From assembly GCA_029821755.1 (NCBI GenBank), contig JALGSV010000014.1, positions 28,548-92,547 of the forward strand: a DNA stretch of 64,000 nt, written 5' to 3'. Source of the DNA: Candidatus Zipacnadum vermilionense. Its GTDB lineage: Bacteria > Armatimonadota > Zipacnadia > Zipacnadales > Zipacnadaceae. Shown one piece after another: positions 8,256-17,940 of the stretch. The position numbers were made by a program, and so were the translations under genes. Within the stretch, counting starts at the first letter, position 1. Every line of letters begins with the position of its first letter. Below the pieces are notes generated by a model. The model made no database searches, was not told the origin of the DNA, and was given only the letters and a program-made list of their open reading frames with translations.

Positions 8256-11200
8256 TTACACCGTTACCCGGAACTCCACCTTCCCCGCCGGTAGCACTAT
8301 CCGCACCGTTCTCCCCGGCGGGGTAATCTGGCGGTCCTCGCCGTCGACGGTTATTACCACCGCGGCGGCTGCCATCCCCGCGGGAAGGGTTAGGACCACC
8401 TCGCCGGGGACAGGGAAGTTGGCCTCGCCAGTGATCTCCTGGCCCTGGATGGTTACCTGCACCGGTCCCGGCGCGGCCAACTCGTAGCCCGCGGCGGCCA
8501 GCCGCTGGCCTTGCAGCAGCGCCAGGATTGTCCGGGTGGCGCTTTGGCGGACCAGGGCCCGCTGGCCCTCCAGGGTGATGCCGTCGGCGGCATATGTGCC
8601 CGGCTGCGGAGCGCAGATGACCACGTGCTTCTCGTCACCGATGGTAGCCGTGGTGCCCGCGCCACCACCCCAGGGGGTGAAGGCCGGCGCCGGCTCCTCC
8701 GGGCGATGCGCGTAGAGTACGGCGAAGTAGCCCTGGTGGTCGGCGCGCTTGACGCGCATGAAGTGCTGCGTCTCCTCGAAGGGCACGTCAGCCCCGTGCA
8801 CCTGGGCCCAGTACCTCGCCCCAATGTAGCCAAACTGGTGGCTGTAGCTGCCGGTGGTAATCTGCGGCTGAGCCGGGTCCAGCATCGTCACCGCCAGGTC
8901 CACCCCGAGCTGGCCGGGGAAGTGGGCCACGTTGCCTGCGGTCTTGACCTCCTTGGCCAGGTCCCACAGCGTGAACTCCGTGAAGTCATCCCCCGCACCC
9001 GCGAAGCCATCCCGTAGCACCACGTAGGTGGGACCGTCGGCCTCGGTGGGCTTGACGAAGACGAGCTGGCGGGTCCAGGTGGTCGGCTTGATTAGCTCCG
9101 GCGGCGGGGCGGCGTTGGGCGGCGTGGGCGTCCCCGGTTCCTCAGGGATGGGCGACACCGCGTCTACCGTCATCTGTCCCAGGCAGGAGTCGGCCGCGGC
9201 CAGCAGGTTGTTCTCCGTCACCTCGCCGCGGCTCATCCAGTCCAGCTTGTGGTTGAAGGCCACGCGGTTGTGGAACCACGGTCGTAGCATCATCGGCTGG
9301 TACAGCGAACCGAAGTCCTGCACTAGGGGCACACCCTTGGCCCAGAAGATGATTTCGCCCTGCTCGTTCTCGTAGTGCTCGTGCTGGTAGCCAAAGCGGA
9401 AGATCAGGTAGGCCTCGTCCGGCTCGCCCACACGCGCCCGCATCACCGTGCCGAAGCCGGGGAAGTGGCGGCTGGAAAGGTCAGGCTGCTGGGCGGACAG
9501 ATCGTCGTCGAGCACGTACTCGTCATTGGGGTACATGTACGGCTTGCCCATCTGCTGCCAGGCCCACTGCAGGTTGGCGGCGTATTCGGGGTCGGTCTGG
9601 GCCGAGCCGGCGGCCATGCGGGCGTAGAGGCTAGTGCTCTCGTAGCCGGTGTTGCCCAGGGTGGGCATCATGCGAATCCCGAAGCGCGGATCTACCGGCG
9701 TGATGATCTGCGCGTGGTAGAGCATGGTGGACTTGAGGAAGGGATTCTGGTACAGGTCCATGAAACCGGCGTTCTTGAAGAGCTGGGCGGACTGCAGCAC
9801 CCCGCTCATGGAAGCGTCCATCTGATAGTGGGGGCACTCGCGCCAGGCCCCGCCGGGAGCGGTGTAGTCGCGCAGCATGTTGAGGGTGCTGCCCACCGAG
9901 CGCAGCATCCAGCTGTAGGCCATGGGGTGCCCGGGGATGAGCGAGGCGCCCGCGCCGATGAGGCTCAGCGACATGGTAGGCATGTTGGGGTTACCCAGGT
10001 GGAAGCCGGCGCCGTAGGCCAGCCAGTCGGGGTCGCTGAGCTTGTACATGCAGAAGGCGTACAAGGCCCGGGCCTCCCGGCGCTCCTCGGGAGTCATCTC
10101 CGGAACGCTCATGGCCACGTCAAACAGCGGGGACGACCCGGCGATGTGGCCGTTGCCGTGGTGCATGAAGGTATGGATGCCCATGTCGCCCTCGTTGTCG
10201 AGGTAGCAGGCTGCCGAGTAGCGCAGCTTGGGCAGGATCCCCATCCAGTTGGTGTCGCCGCCCGCCTCGAAGCGGACCAGCTTGTCACCGATGGCCTCGT
10301 CCTGCGTTACCAAGTACGTGAAGGGCTGGTGCTGAGCGCTGCCCACCAGAGCCTTCAGCTCCGGCACGCGAGCGGCGCGCTCGCGCAAGGCAGGTAGGTC
10401 GGCGCGAGTGATGGCCCCGCGCGGGTAGGCCTCCGCACCGGGATCGGGCCACTCCAGCGTCCAGTCCTTGATCTTGTCCAGGGGGTTCTGGCCGTACTTG
10501 GTCCAGGCCTTGCGGATGCCCGACTGGGTGAAGTCGTCGTTGGCCGGAATCGCCTGGTCGGCACGAGTGACCAGCATTCCCCACTCCCGCACTCCCTGGC
10601 TGCGCACCACACCCGGATAGGTCGTACCCGTGCCGTAGGGGGATAAATAATCGATCCCGTCCACCGTCCACTCGGAAGTCGGCTGCCGGATGGGGGCCTT
10701 CACCACCAGGTCCGGCCCCTTGGTCGACTCCAGGAACAGCACCGTCGGGTTCCGCCAGTGTCCTGGCCGCTCCGGGAAGAATGCTACCAGATCGCCCTGC
10801 GGGTCGGCGGCGCGATAGGCGCCGAACTCCTGGGCCGCCTGCGGCCACCAGGCAAACAGCCCGTGCAGCCGCAGTAGCCGCTGGGCCTTGCCATAGTCCA
10901 CCGGGAAGACAGCCTCCTGCATATTGTCGTAGTCGATGACGGCGCCGGTGGGGTTGAACTCCTGGTCATAGTACCGGCCGTACCAGCGCACCGTATCCGG
11001 CTGCAGGCCTGCGTACAAGCTGAAGCAGAAGTTGTCGTTGCGGTCGGGGGAAGGGTCGCCGAGGTCGAACTCCTCGCGGACATGCACCACGTCCTCGCCG
11101 GTACGCAGGGTGACGTAGCAGGTGTACCGGCCCTGCTCGAACCAGTACTCGGCCTTGACCCGTTTGTACAGGGGGCCGTCGTGGGTCAGGGCGAGGCTGT

Positions 11201-11750
11201 AGCCAGTGATCTTCTGAGTGCTCTCCAGCCAGCCGCGGCCCAGCCACTTGCCGCTGGGTCCACGCACGGCCTGGATCGGGGCAGGGACCTCCTCGGCGGC
11301 GACGGCGGTGGGGAAGCGTTTCTCCCCGCGACCGGCGCGCACGGCGATCAGGGAGTTGGACAGAACATACGCGTCGGTCTCCTGAGCCACCTTCAGATCC
11401 GTCGCCCGCGACTCCAACCGCGTCTCCTCGCCGCAGTGGAGCGTCCAGGTGCGCTGCTCCCAGGGGCCGAAGCTGGCGAGGACGGTGACAGTCACCGGGA
11501 TCTCGGGCAGCTCGGCCTGGAACTCAGGGGCGGCGACCTGGGAGGGTACGACTTGCCCCTGCTCGTCGGTGACGTACATGGTATCGAGGTTCAAATCCAG
11601 CTTGGGGACTTTGACCTGGAAGTTGAGCACCTCATGCACCCAATCGCGCTTGAGCGCCTCACGGTAAGAGAAGGTAACCGTAGAGGCGGAGGCGAGGGAG
11701 GAGAAGGCGAAAGCAAGGATAGCCAAGGTCAAGATACGGGTACGGGACAT
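8256..11750 (-). CDS. Secreted heparinase II/III- or alginate-lyase-like protein
   Basis: About 1,164 residues with a signal peptide (RTRILTLAILAFAFSSLASA). The N-terminal third is beta-rich. The central section (GNPNMPTMSLSLIGAGAS, then GGAWRECPHYQMD) resembles the (alpha/alpha) toroid of heparinase/chondroitin-AC-type polysaccharide lyases. The later FRFGYQHEHYENEQGEIIFW with LVQDFGS looks like the heparinase II/III beta-sheet region, where an HxHxxx-like motif coordinates metal. The start is set at ATG 11750 because AGAGAGG lies 8 bases upstream; GTG 11759 would overlap it. It is paralogous in layout to the next gene. The substrate, presumably an extracellular uronic-acid polysaccharide, is inferred from the fold only. 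Confidence 0.65.
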   Translation of the reverse strand: MSRTRILTLAILAFAFSSLASASTVTFSYREALKRDWVHEVLNFQVKVPKLDLNLDTMYVTDEQGQVVPSQVAAPEFQAELPEIPVTVTVLASFGPWEQRTWTLHCGEETRLESRATDLKVAQETDAYVLSNSLIAVRAGRGEKRFPTAVAAEEVPAPIQAVRGPSGKWLGRGWLESTQKITGYSLALTHDGPLYKRVKAEYWFEQGRYTCYVTLRTGEDVVHVREEFDLGDPSPDRNDNFCFSLYAGLQPDTVRWYGRYYDQEFNPTGAVIDYDNMQEAVFPVDYGKAQRLLRLHGLFAWWPQAAQEFGAYRAADPQGDLVAFFPERPGHWRNPTVLFLESTKGPDLVVKAPIRQPTSEWTVDGIDYLSPYGTGTTYPGVVRSQGVREWGMLVTRADQAIPANDDFTQSGIRKAWTKYGQNPLDKIKDWTLEWPDPGAEAYPRGAITRADLPALRERAARVPELKALVGSAQHQPFTYLVTQDEAIGDKLVRFEAGGDTNWMGILPKLRYSAACYLDNEGDMGIHTFMHHGNGHIAGSSPLFDVAMSVPEMTPEERREARALYAFCMYKLSDPDWLAYGAGFHLGNPNMPTMSLSLIGAGASLIPGHPMAYSWMLRSVGSTLNMLRDYTAPGGAWRECPHYQMDASMSGVLQSAQLFKNAGFMDLYQNPFLKSTMLYHAQIITPVDPRFGIRMMPTLGNTGYESTSLYARMAAGSAQTDPEYAANLQWAWQQMGKPYMYPNDEYVLDDDLSAQQPDLSSRHFPGFGTVMRARVGEPDEAYLIFRFGYQHEHYENEQGEIIFWAKGVPLVQDFGSLYQPMMLRPWFHNRVAFNHKLDWMSRGEVTENNLLAAADSCLGQMTVDAVSPIPEEPGTPTPPNAAPPPELIKPTTWTRQLVFVKPTEADGPTYVVLRDGFAGAGDDFTEFTLWDLAKEVKTAGNVAHFPGQLGVDLAVTMLDPAQPQITTGSYSHQFGYIGARYWAQVHGADVPFEETQHFMRVKRADHQGYFAVLYAHRPEEPAPAFTPWGGGAGTTATIGDEKHVVICAPQPGTYAADGITLEGQRALVRQSATRTILALLQGQRLAAAGYELAAPGPVQVTIQGQEITGEANFPVPGEVVLTLPAGMAAAAVVITVDGEDRQITPPGRTVRIVLPAGKVEFRVTV

Positions 11751-11830
11751 GGAGGACACCTCTCTGGGTGGGGAATTGGGGAGTAGTTTCGCGGGAGGGG
11801 GAGGGGAATCCTCCTCTGGGGAGGGGAAGG

Positions 11831-11870
11831 AACTGGCGCGCTTCTCCTGCCGAGAACCGCGCCAGTTTTT
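11831..11870 (+). terminator. Strong hairpin with T-run on the plus strand, inside a minus-strand gene pair
   Basis: AACTGGCGCG-c-TTCTC-ctgcc-GAGAA-c-CGCGCCAGTT pairs perfectly over 15 base pairs, with the T-run at 11866-11870 on the plus strand. Both neighbours are on the minus strand, so it would end antisense transcription. Read the other way it is a hairpin without a U-tail in the leader of the 8256-11750 gene. Confidence 0.6.
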
Positions 11871-11901
11871 GGGCTTACCGTGGACCCACTCGGGCCCGCC
11901 T

Positions 11902-14900
11902 CTACAGACTGAACTTATGGTCGCCCTCCGGTAGGCTGAACCGGACCCGATTCCCGTCCGTTCCCAGTTCCGCCGGCTTGCCGTCGATCAGCAGCTTGCC
12001 TGGCTGGGCACCCGCCGGGAACTGCACAATTACTGTGCGCGCCGCCCCGTGGCTCTCGCCGGTCAGGGCGCCAGCGGCGTCAATGGTCACCGACAGGCTC
12101 CCCGCAGCCGCTTGCCCCTCTCTGCCGGTGGCCGTCACCAGCCACTCCCCGCTCCCGATCTGCGTGCCGGAGAGCAGCGTCAGGCTGGTCATCCCCTCTC
12201 GTACCCGGATGACCCCCGCCCGGCCGACCAGAATCTGGCCGTCCGCCCGCGCCTCCCCCGGCGCGTCGGTGAGGACCACGTAGTGAGTCTGGTCGCCGAT
12301 GGTCAGCTTCGCCCCCGCGCCTTCGACCCAGGGAACGATCTCCGGCGCGGGCTGGTCATGGCCGCGGGGGTACAGCACCGCCGCCATCTGGCCCGGCCCC
12401 GCCGGGAACCGCACCTGGTACAGCTTCTGCCGCCAGTCACCCGCGAAGCCCTTCTCCGGGCCGTAGGCCCCCGTCACCAGTTCTGGCACGGGCGTGAGCG
12501 GCGCCAGGTCCAGGTCCACCCCCAGCTTTCCGGTGAACCGCGCCCCCGTCAGTGTTTCCTGCTCCTCGCTCGCCAGACACCACAGGTTCCAGTCCCAGGG
12601 CACGGCGGTGTCGGCGACGTCCCGGACCACGAAGTAGTTGGGCCCGGTGGGGTCAAAGTCCTTGACGAAGAGCATATGCCGCCGCCAGGTGATGGGGGCG
12701 ACCCGCTCCTCCTTGGTGAAGCCGATCTCCACCGAGTCATCGTGCGGGCGGGGCTTGCTCAGCTCCAGCTTGTCCGGCCCCTCCGGCGGCCCCAGCGGGC
12801 CGTGCTCGACCAGGCGGGAGAACTCCCACTCCCCGCTGGCTAGATCGGCGCGGCTGCAGGAGGACCACTCCAGCAGCCGGCCGGTGCCCCCCTCCTTCTC
12901 CGAGCGGTAGCCGAAGCTGGGGCGGTTGGTCAGCCAGCGCTGGTGGGTGACGTTGCCAAAGCCCTTGTGTACGCCCACGTCCCAACTGCGCAGGCCGAAG
13001 ACCAGGCACAGGGGCTGGCCTTGCGCGTGGAGCTGGAAGCCGCCCTCGGCGTTGTACCCGGCCAGTCCGGCGGGCTTGGCCAGTTGCAGGGCCAGGAAGG
13101 TCTCCTGCGGTAGGCCACAGCCGCTGCGGAAGATCGCGCCCCAGCCCGGCAAGTACTCGCTAGCGAACTTGGGGTTCTGCGCCGGGAGGGTCGGGTCAAC
13201 CCAGCCGAGACTGGCCCAGCCGAAGTCGTCCCGGTCGCCGGTGCGGAAGGACCCGGGCTGGCCACAGCGGTTCCAGTACCACATCAGCCGCCCGGCGAAG
13301 GCCGGGTCGTCTTCGGCCACCGCCGCAGCCGCGTCGGCCCACATCACCGACCGGGTCCAGCAGCCCTGGCCGTTGCCGAAGGGCACGATGTAGCCGCCGT
13401 TGACCCGCTCGTCGAAGGGGACGGTCAACTGGCCGTAGAAGTCCAGCCCGTCGCGCAAGAGCGGGTCCTTGAACATGTCATAGAACCCCGCCCGCTTGAG
13501 CGTCATCGCCCCCAGCGTGACCATCTCCAGGCTCAGCGAGCCGTACCATTCGTCCTGGCTGTAGTTGGGCAGGTGGTGGCCCTCCTCCAGCGCCCAGATC
13601 AGGCCGTCATAGCAGACCTTCGCCCAGTCCTTCGCCCGCGGATGGCCGCTCAGGACGCTCCCGATCTGCCCCTGGACCATACGCAGCGACACGATCATGT
13701 CGGTGTTGCCGTGGTTGTAGCCGGGCGGGGCGTAGTCGCGGGAGGCGAAGAGCTCCCCCCAGAAGGCCAGCAGCGCCCGGGTCTCGCGCTTCTGCTCCGG
13801 GGTGACGCTGGGAGAGCCCAGCAGAATGTCTGCCTGGCGCAGAGAGATCGGCAGCGGCCCGGTGGTAAGGTGGAACATCCCGTAGTTGTGGCTCCAGCGG
13901 TAGCCGGAAATGCCGATCCCGACATGGGTCTGGTGCACGTAGTAGCGCAGCCGGGCGATAAGCAGCTCCGCGGCATCCCTCGCATAGGTCTCGTCACCAG
14001 TGGCGAGATAGAGATTGTCCAGGCCGCGGTGGTACATGACCCAGTTCTTGTAGAAGGGGAAGTCCGCGTCCTTCTGCGCCTTGTAGGAGTTCCAGACACG
14101 CGCGAGCCGGTCCACGTGCGTCTGCAGGGGCGGCGAGTCGGCTATGCGCTTGCGGATGGCGGGGAGGTCGGCGGCGGTGGCGTAGATGTGTGGGAAGACC
14201 ACGCCGGGCGGGTCCGGGAACTCCAGCGCCCAGTCCTTGACCATATCCAGCGGCAGCAGCCCATACTTGATCGTCGCCAGTTGTATGGGCCGTGCATACT
14301 GCCGCCCCGGCCACGTCTCTCCGGGCGGCTCCTCGCCGGGGATGGTGATGTCCTCGTCCCGGTCGCCCACATATAGCGCCCAGTTCCGCGAGCCGCCGTT
14401 AATCGGGAGCACCGCCTGCAGCTTCCCCTCCGGGTCGTTCTCCAGGACGATGACGTTTTCATGCGGCTGCTGCCAGGCCCCGCCGCTCAGCGCCATCAGC
14501 CCGACGAAGTTGTTACCACCCGTCGAATACGCTCCCGCCCACTGGGCCACGTTCATCCACCACTCGCCGTGCGTGGGGTTGAGTGTCACCAGCGGCCCGG
14601 GATCGGTCGGCCGGGGGAAGGTTTCCCAGGGCTCGCCCTCCACTGACTTCTTCCCCCAGACATTCCCCAGCGGCTGCCAGGCCATGCGGTCGGGCTGGAG
14701 GCCGTCCAACGACAGCGTCCAGTAGGAGCCCTGCTCCTGCAGTCTCTTCCCATACGCCTGCATGACGTAGTTGCCCTCCGGCGCGTCCGCCGGACGCGTC
14801 CCTTCGAGGAACCCCGGCTTGTCCATCAGGTCGGACTGCTCGGAGACCAGGACCACCGGCTGCCCGGCGATGACAGTGATATCACAGGTGTAGTACTTGT

Positions 14901-15462
14901 CCTCCTCGAAGGTGTAGGTGAGACGGACCTGGAGGAAGACGGGGCCCTGGGCGAGGGTCTCGCCGGATATGCTGGTGAAATTGAGAGGGCTGTGGATCGA
15001 GGCTACCCCGGTCGTGGTGCCGTCCGGGAGTGACATGACCAGTGGCGCTTGCAGTTCGTCGCCCTCCCAGGGGCAGGTTATGGACAGCTTGCTGTTGCCG
15101 AGACTGACGGTGCCCTCCCCCCAACTGATCGTCAAGTCCGTCTCCGGCTTCTCCTCGCCCTTCACCAGCGTCCAAGTTTGCTCCGCGTTGGGGGGCAGGT
15201 CCACAATGAAGTAGACCTTCCCGGCACGGCTCGGGGGCGCGTCGGGCACAAACTGGGCCACCCGTGTCAGCCCCGCCGCCTCTTTGACGGCCAGGCGCTC
15301 CGGGCTCAAGTCGGCGGGGAGGGTCACCGGGAAGGAGACCAGCTCCTGGGACCAGCTCTCACCGAGGTGCTCAGTGAGGGTGAAGGTGGGCGCGGCCCAA
15401 GCAACCGCGGCCGGGAGCAGCAAGGCGATGAAGAGCAGCAGACGAAGCAGAGACCGGGACAT
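11902..15462 (-). CDS. Secreted heparinase II/III- or alginate-lyase-like protein, paralogue
   Basis: About 1,186 residues with signal peptide SRSLLRLLLFIALLLPAAVA. It shares the plan of its downstream neighbour: beta-rich N-terminus (FTLTEHLGESWSQELVSFPV against FSYREALKRDWVHEVLNFQV), helical toroid (WGELFASRDYAPPGYNHGNT, HNYGMFHLTTGPL), then beta sheets (FLALQLAKPAGLAGYNAEGG, FVVRDVADTAVPWDWNLWCL). The residues differ enough that different substrates are likely. Start ATG 15462 has GGGAGGA five bases upstream, in preference to an upstream in-frame start at 15513. The T/G-rich stretch between the two paralogues holds only the plus-strand hairpin. Both are probably polysaccharide lyases acting outside the cytoplasm. 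Confidence 0.65.
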   Translation of the reverse strand: MSRSLLRLLLFIALLLPAAVAWAAPTFTLTEHLGESWSQELVSFPVTLPADLSPERLAVKEAAGLTRVAQFVPDAPPSRAGKVYFIVDLPPNAEQTWTLVKGEEKPETDLTISWGEGTVSLGNSKLSITCPWEGDELQAPLVMSLPDGTTTGVASIHSPLNFTSISGETLAQGPVFLQVRLTYTFEEDKYYTCDITVIAGQPVVLVSEQSDLMDKPGFLEGTRPADAPEGNYVMQAYGKRLQEQGSYWTLSLDGLQPDRMAWQPLGNVWGKKSVEGEPWETFPRPTDPGPLVTLNPTHGEWWMNVAQWAGAYSTGGNNFVGLMALSGGAWQQPHENVIVLENDPEGKLQAVLPINGGSRNWALYVGDRDEDITIPGEEPPGETWPGRQYARPIQLATIKYGLLPLDMVKDWALEFPDPPGVVFPHIYATAADLPAIRKRIADSPPLQTHVDRLARVWNSYKAQKDADFPFYKNWVMYHRGLDNLYLATGDETYARDAAELLIARLRYYVHQTHVGIGISGYRWSHNYGMFHLTTGPLPISLRQADILLGSPSVTPEQKRETRALLAFWGELFASRDYAPPGYNHGNTDMIVSLRMVQGQIGSVLSGHPRAKDWAKVCYDGLIWALEEGHHLPNYSQDEWYGSLSLEMVTLGAMTLKRAGFYDMFKDPLLRDGLDFYGQLTVPFDERVNGGYIVPFGNGQGCWTRSVMWADAAAAVAEDDPAFAGRLMWYWNRCGQPGSFRTGDRDDFGWASLGWVDPTLPAQNPKFASEYLPGWGAIFRSGCGLPQETFLALQLAKPAGLAGYNAEGGFQLHAQGQPLCLVFGLRSWDVGVHKGFGNVTHQRWLTNRPSFGYRSEKEGGTGRLLEWSSCSRADLASGEWEFSRLVEHGPLGPPEGPDKLELSKPRPHDDSVEIGFTKEERVAPITWRRHMLFVKDFDPTGPNYFVVRDVADTAVPWDWNLWCLASEEQETLTGARFTGKLGVDLDLAPLTPVPELVTGAYGPEKGFAGDWRQKLYQVRFPAGPGQMAAVLYPRGHDQPAPEIVPWVEGAGAKLTIGDQTHYVVLTDAPGEARADGQILVGRAGVIRVREGMTSLTLLSGTQIGSGEWLVTATGREGQAAAGSLSVTIDAAGALTGESHGAARTVIVQFPAGAQPGKLLIDGKPAELGTDGNRVRFSLPEGDHKFSL

Positions 15463-15668
15463 GGCGTCCTCCCTAGCGGGCGGCAGTGTTACTAAGGCCC
15501 ACACTGGAATCAAGCTATTGGTTCGGGGTCAGGGGAAGGGAATCCTTCTTGGGGGGCGGAGGGGAGGAGATCGCGCCGGAGCAGCGGGGACAGGCGCAGT
15601 CCTCGCGCCCCTTAGCGCCCGGGCCGTGCCTGTCCCTAGTTCTCACCGGTAGGGATGCACCCTCCGCC

Positions 15669-17606
15669 CTATTCCTTCCCCTTCAGCCAATACTCCAGCC
15701 AGTCGAACGCGTCTGGCTGGACCCACGACGGGAAGCAGTGGGCCTGGTTGGAATAGACTACCCGAAAACGGTCGGCGGCGCCGAGGGACTGGTAGAGCTG
15801 CTGGACCTGCACCGCCGCCTGGGCTACCTGCGCGGCGTTGGACCACAGCTCGGTCTTCACGTCCTGCATAAAGATCGGAGTAGGCGCCCACAGGGCGGTG
15901 AAATCGGAGAAGTCCCAGGGCAGCTGGCGCTGAGCTACGGGCAACTGCAGCAGTTTGCGCATGTTCATGGACAGGATGGGGTCGCCCGGCGAGGTGTAGG
16001 TCGCCGCGGCGTCAGGGAAGGTCCGGATGAGCGTGAAGCCGCAGCTTTCCACGGCCGCGCTGATGCGCGGATCCATCGCCGCCAGCACGGTCGAGCTCTG
16101 TCCCCCCAGCGAGTGGCCGATACAGCCGATCCGCCTCGCGTCCACATAGGGGAGGCTTTCCAGATAGTCCAGGCAGCGCTGCTGGTCGCGGAGGTTCTGC
16201 GCCAGGGAGGACCAGGCCGGGTCGCGGTCGGCCAGGTCCTGGCAGTGGTAAGGCGCCTGCGTGTCCGGGGCATAGCGCTCGCCGACGCGCTCGTTGTCGG
16301 GAGCGATCACCACGAAGCCACGGTCCACCAAGTAAGGTCCGAAGTCCAGCACGTAGTAATGCCCGCCCAGGCCCACCGGCTCGTCCTTGCCCTCGGCCAC
16401 GGTCTGATACAGGGCGACGAGGGCCGGGAAGGGCCCCTCCCCCGGCGGGACCAGCAGCCACACGTTCATGCGGCGCCCGACCTCGGTCTGCAGGGAGACC
16501 TTGCGGCGGGTGTAGGCCTGGGTGATCCCGCCGAGGTGCGCGGTGGCCGGGATGGCCTCCTCGGAGAGGACCGTCGGGCTAAGGGGAACCAGCGTTTCGC
16601 GGCTAGCCAAGAGGCCCAACTCCCGGTTCAGGCGTGCCCGCAACTCCTGGCGTCGCGGCGCCCACTCCGCCGCGCTCTCCGCGGTCGGCTTCCCGACCAG
16701 GGGGAACTGCACCGGGCCGTACTGCGCCTCGCCCACCGCGGCCATCTCCGCCAGGGGCACTGGCGCGATGTAGGGATGCACCGGATCGGTCTCCAGCACC
16801 AGCGTCGCCGCCGCGGCACAGGCCGGGAGGGTGAAGGTGCTGGTGTTTCCCTCCGACAAGTGGTACAGCCGGGTCGCGCGCGGCGCCGGGGTCACATCCG
16901 GCTCCAGCAGGAAAGCCCGGCGCAGATGCTGGCCGGGGGTCTGGAAGGTGGCGCTCAAGTGGGCCTCAGCCGTCCCCGCGGGCAGGGCAACCTGGTAGGC
17001 GATAGCGCCGGAAGGCGCGGTGCCCGTCGAGACCGCCTCGGCGGGGAAGCTTGCTCCGGCGAAGGTGAGGCCCCCCGCGGGCGCCGGGGTGAAAGCGGGG
17101 TTGCGCAGGTAACCGCTGTAACGCAGCGCGAAAGCCTCCCGCGCGTCGCCCAGGGGACGGGTAGCGCGCAGCGGCTTGTCCGGCACGGGGAGGCCGTCCT
17201 CCCGGATGGCAAAGATGGTGGAGCCACTCCCCAGCACCTGCCCCGCCGCGTCCCGCAAGGACACCCGAATCTCCTGCCCCCACGAAGGCCCCGGTAAAGT
17301 CCGGATGACCTCGTTGAAGAGCGTGAAGCTGGAGTCCGGGGGGTAGTCCCACGCCACCGACAGCGCGCGCTTCTCCAGCGGCGCCAGCGTGATCCGCTGG
17401 CGGGGCAGGGCGCGCACGGTGTCCAGGTTGCTGAGGATCTCGCTGTCCAGGTAGCCCTCCCAGACCTGATCCGAGGTGTTCTCCACCCGGACCCAGAACC
17501 GCGCCGGATGCTGGCGCACAAACAAGCGGCCGTCGGGATTGAGCGGTGTCCCAGCGGGCTCAACCGAGAGGACGGCTACAAGCGCGAGGAGGGGGAGGGA
17601 GTGCAT
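15669..17606 (-). CDS. Secreted alpha/beta-hydrolase, acetyl-xylan-esterase- or acyl-peptidase-like
   Basis: A 645-residue protein with a short hydrophobic leader (SLPLLALVAVLSV). The first ~350 residues are beta-rich, with an NPxF-like Ig/NEW3-type look (RFWVRVENTSDQVWEGYLDS). The C-terminal ~290 residues are an alpha/beta-hydrolase. The nucleophile elbow GHSLGGQS lies near residue 495, and the final His near 622 (NQAHCFPSW). The PALVALYQT and VVIAPDNERVGERY segments fit esterases of the dienelactone/acetyl-xylan esterase group. It probably removes acyl or methyl groups from the polysaccharide attacked by the neighbouring lyases. That partnership is inferred from position only. Confidence 0.7.
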   Translation of the reverse strand: MHSLPLLALVAVLSVEPAGTPLNPDGRLFVRQHPARFWVRVENTSDQVWEGYLDSEILSNLDTVRALPRQRITLAPLEKRALSVAWDYPPDSSFTLFNEVIRTLPGPSWGQEIRVSLRDAAGQVLGSGSTIFAIREDGLPVPDKPLRATRPLGDAREAFALRYSGYLRNPAFTPAPAGGLTFAGASFPAEAVSTGTAPSGAIAYQVALPAGTAEAHLSATFQTPGQHLRRAFLLEPDVTPAPRATRLYHLSEGNTSTFTLPACAAAATLVLETDPVHPYIAPVPLAEMAAVGEAQYGPVQFPLVGKPTAESAAEWAPRRQELRARLNRELGLLASRETLVPLSPTVLSEEAIPATAHLGGITQAYTRRKVSLQTEVGRRMNVWLLVPPGEGPFPALVALYQTVAEGKDEPVGLGGHYYVLDFGPYLVDRGFVVIAPDNERVGERYAPDTQAPYHCQDLADRDPAWSSLAQNLRDQQRCLDYLESLPYVDARRIGCIGHSLGGQSSTVLAAMDPRISAAVESCGFTLIRTFPDAAATYTSPGDPILSMNMRKLLQLPVAQRQLPWDFSDFTALWAPTPIFMQDVKTELWSNAAQVAQAAVQVQQLYQSLGAADRFRVVYSNQAHCFPSWVQPDAFDWLEYWLKGKE

Positions 17607-17641
17607 ACCAAGAGCATAGGCCGGGGTGCAGCGGGCGTCAA

Positions 17642-17843
17642 GGAGGGGCCGTGTCGAGTGGCCCGCGCCGTTGGCGGGTCAGGAGGACGGCCCTGGTGCA
17701 TTGGCAACCGCCGCTGTATCGCCAGAGTCGCAGTCCCGCGGGCGAAGGGCCCTCGACTAAGGCCTTAGCGCGGCGCCAAGTATCCAGTCGGGGGCCGGCC
17801 TCCTCGCGATTGCTTCGCAATCACGACTCGACACGGCCCCTCC
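17642..17843. repeat. Palindromic element, about 202 bp, with terminal inverted repeats (family P1)
   Basis: Starts GGAGGGGCCGTGTCGA and ends TCGACACGGCCCCTCC, an exact 16-base inverted repeat. The inner GGGGGCCGGCCTCCTCGCGA matches the right arm of the copy at 39-246 almost base for base, while the centre differs. It occupies most of the 334 bases between the divergent genes ending at 17606 and starting at 17941. I see no other feature there. Confidence 0.78.
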
Positions 17844-17940
17844 GCCGAGCCGCCGACAGATCGTGGTCACACCAAGAGGAGCCGCCGCGTCAGGCAGCGA
17901 ACCTCCGCCACGACCGCATTCCACTGACAAGGAGTCTCCT

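Noticed and set aside
15486..17297. Plus-strand open frame of 603 codons
   Set aside because: Mirror of the esterase gene; composition is low-complexity Arg/Gly/His and no family motif is visible.
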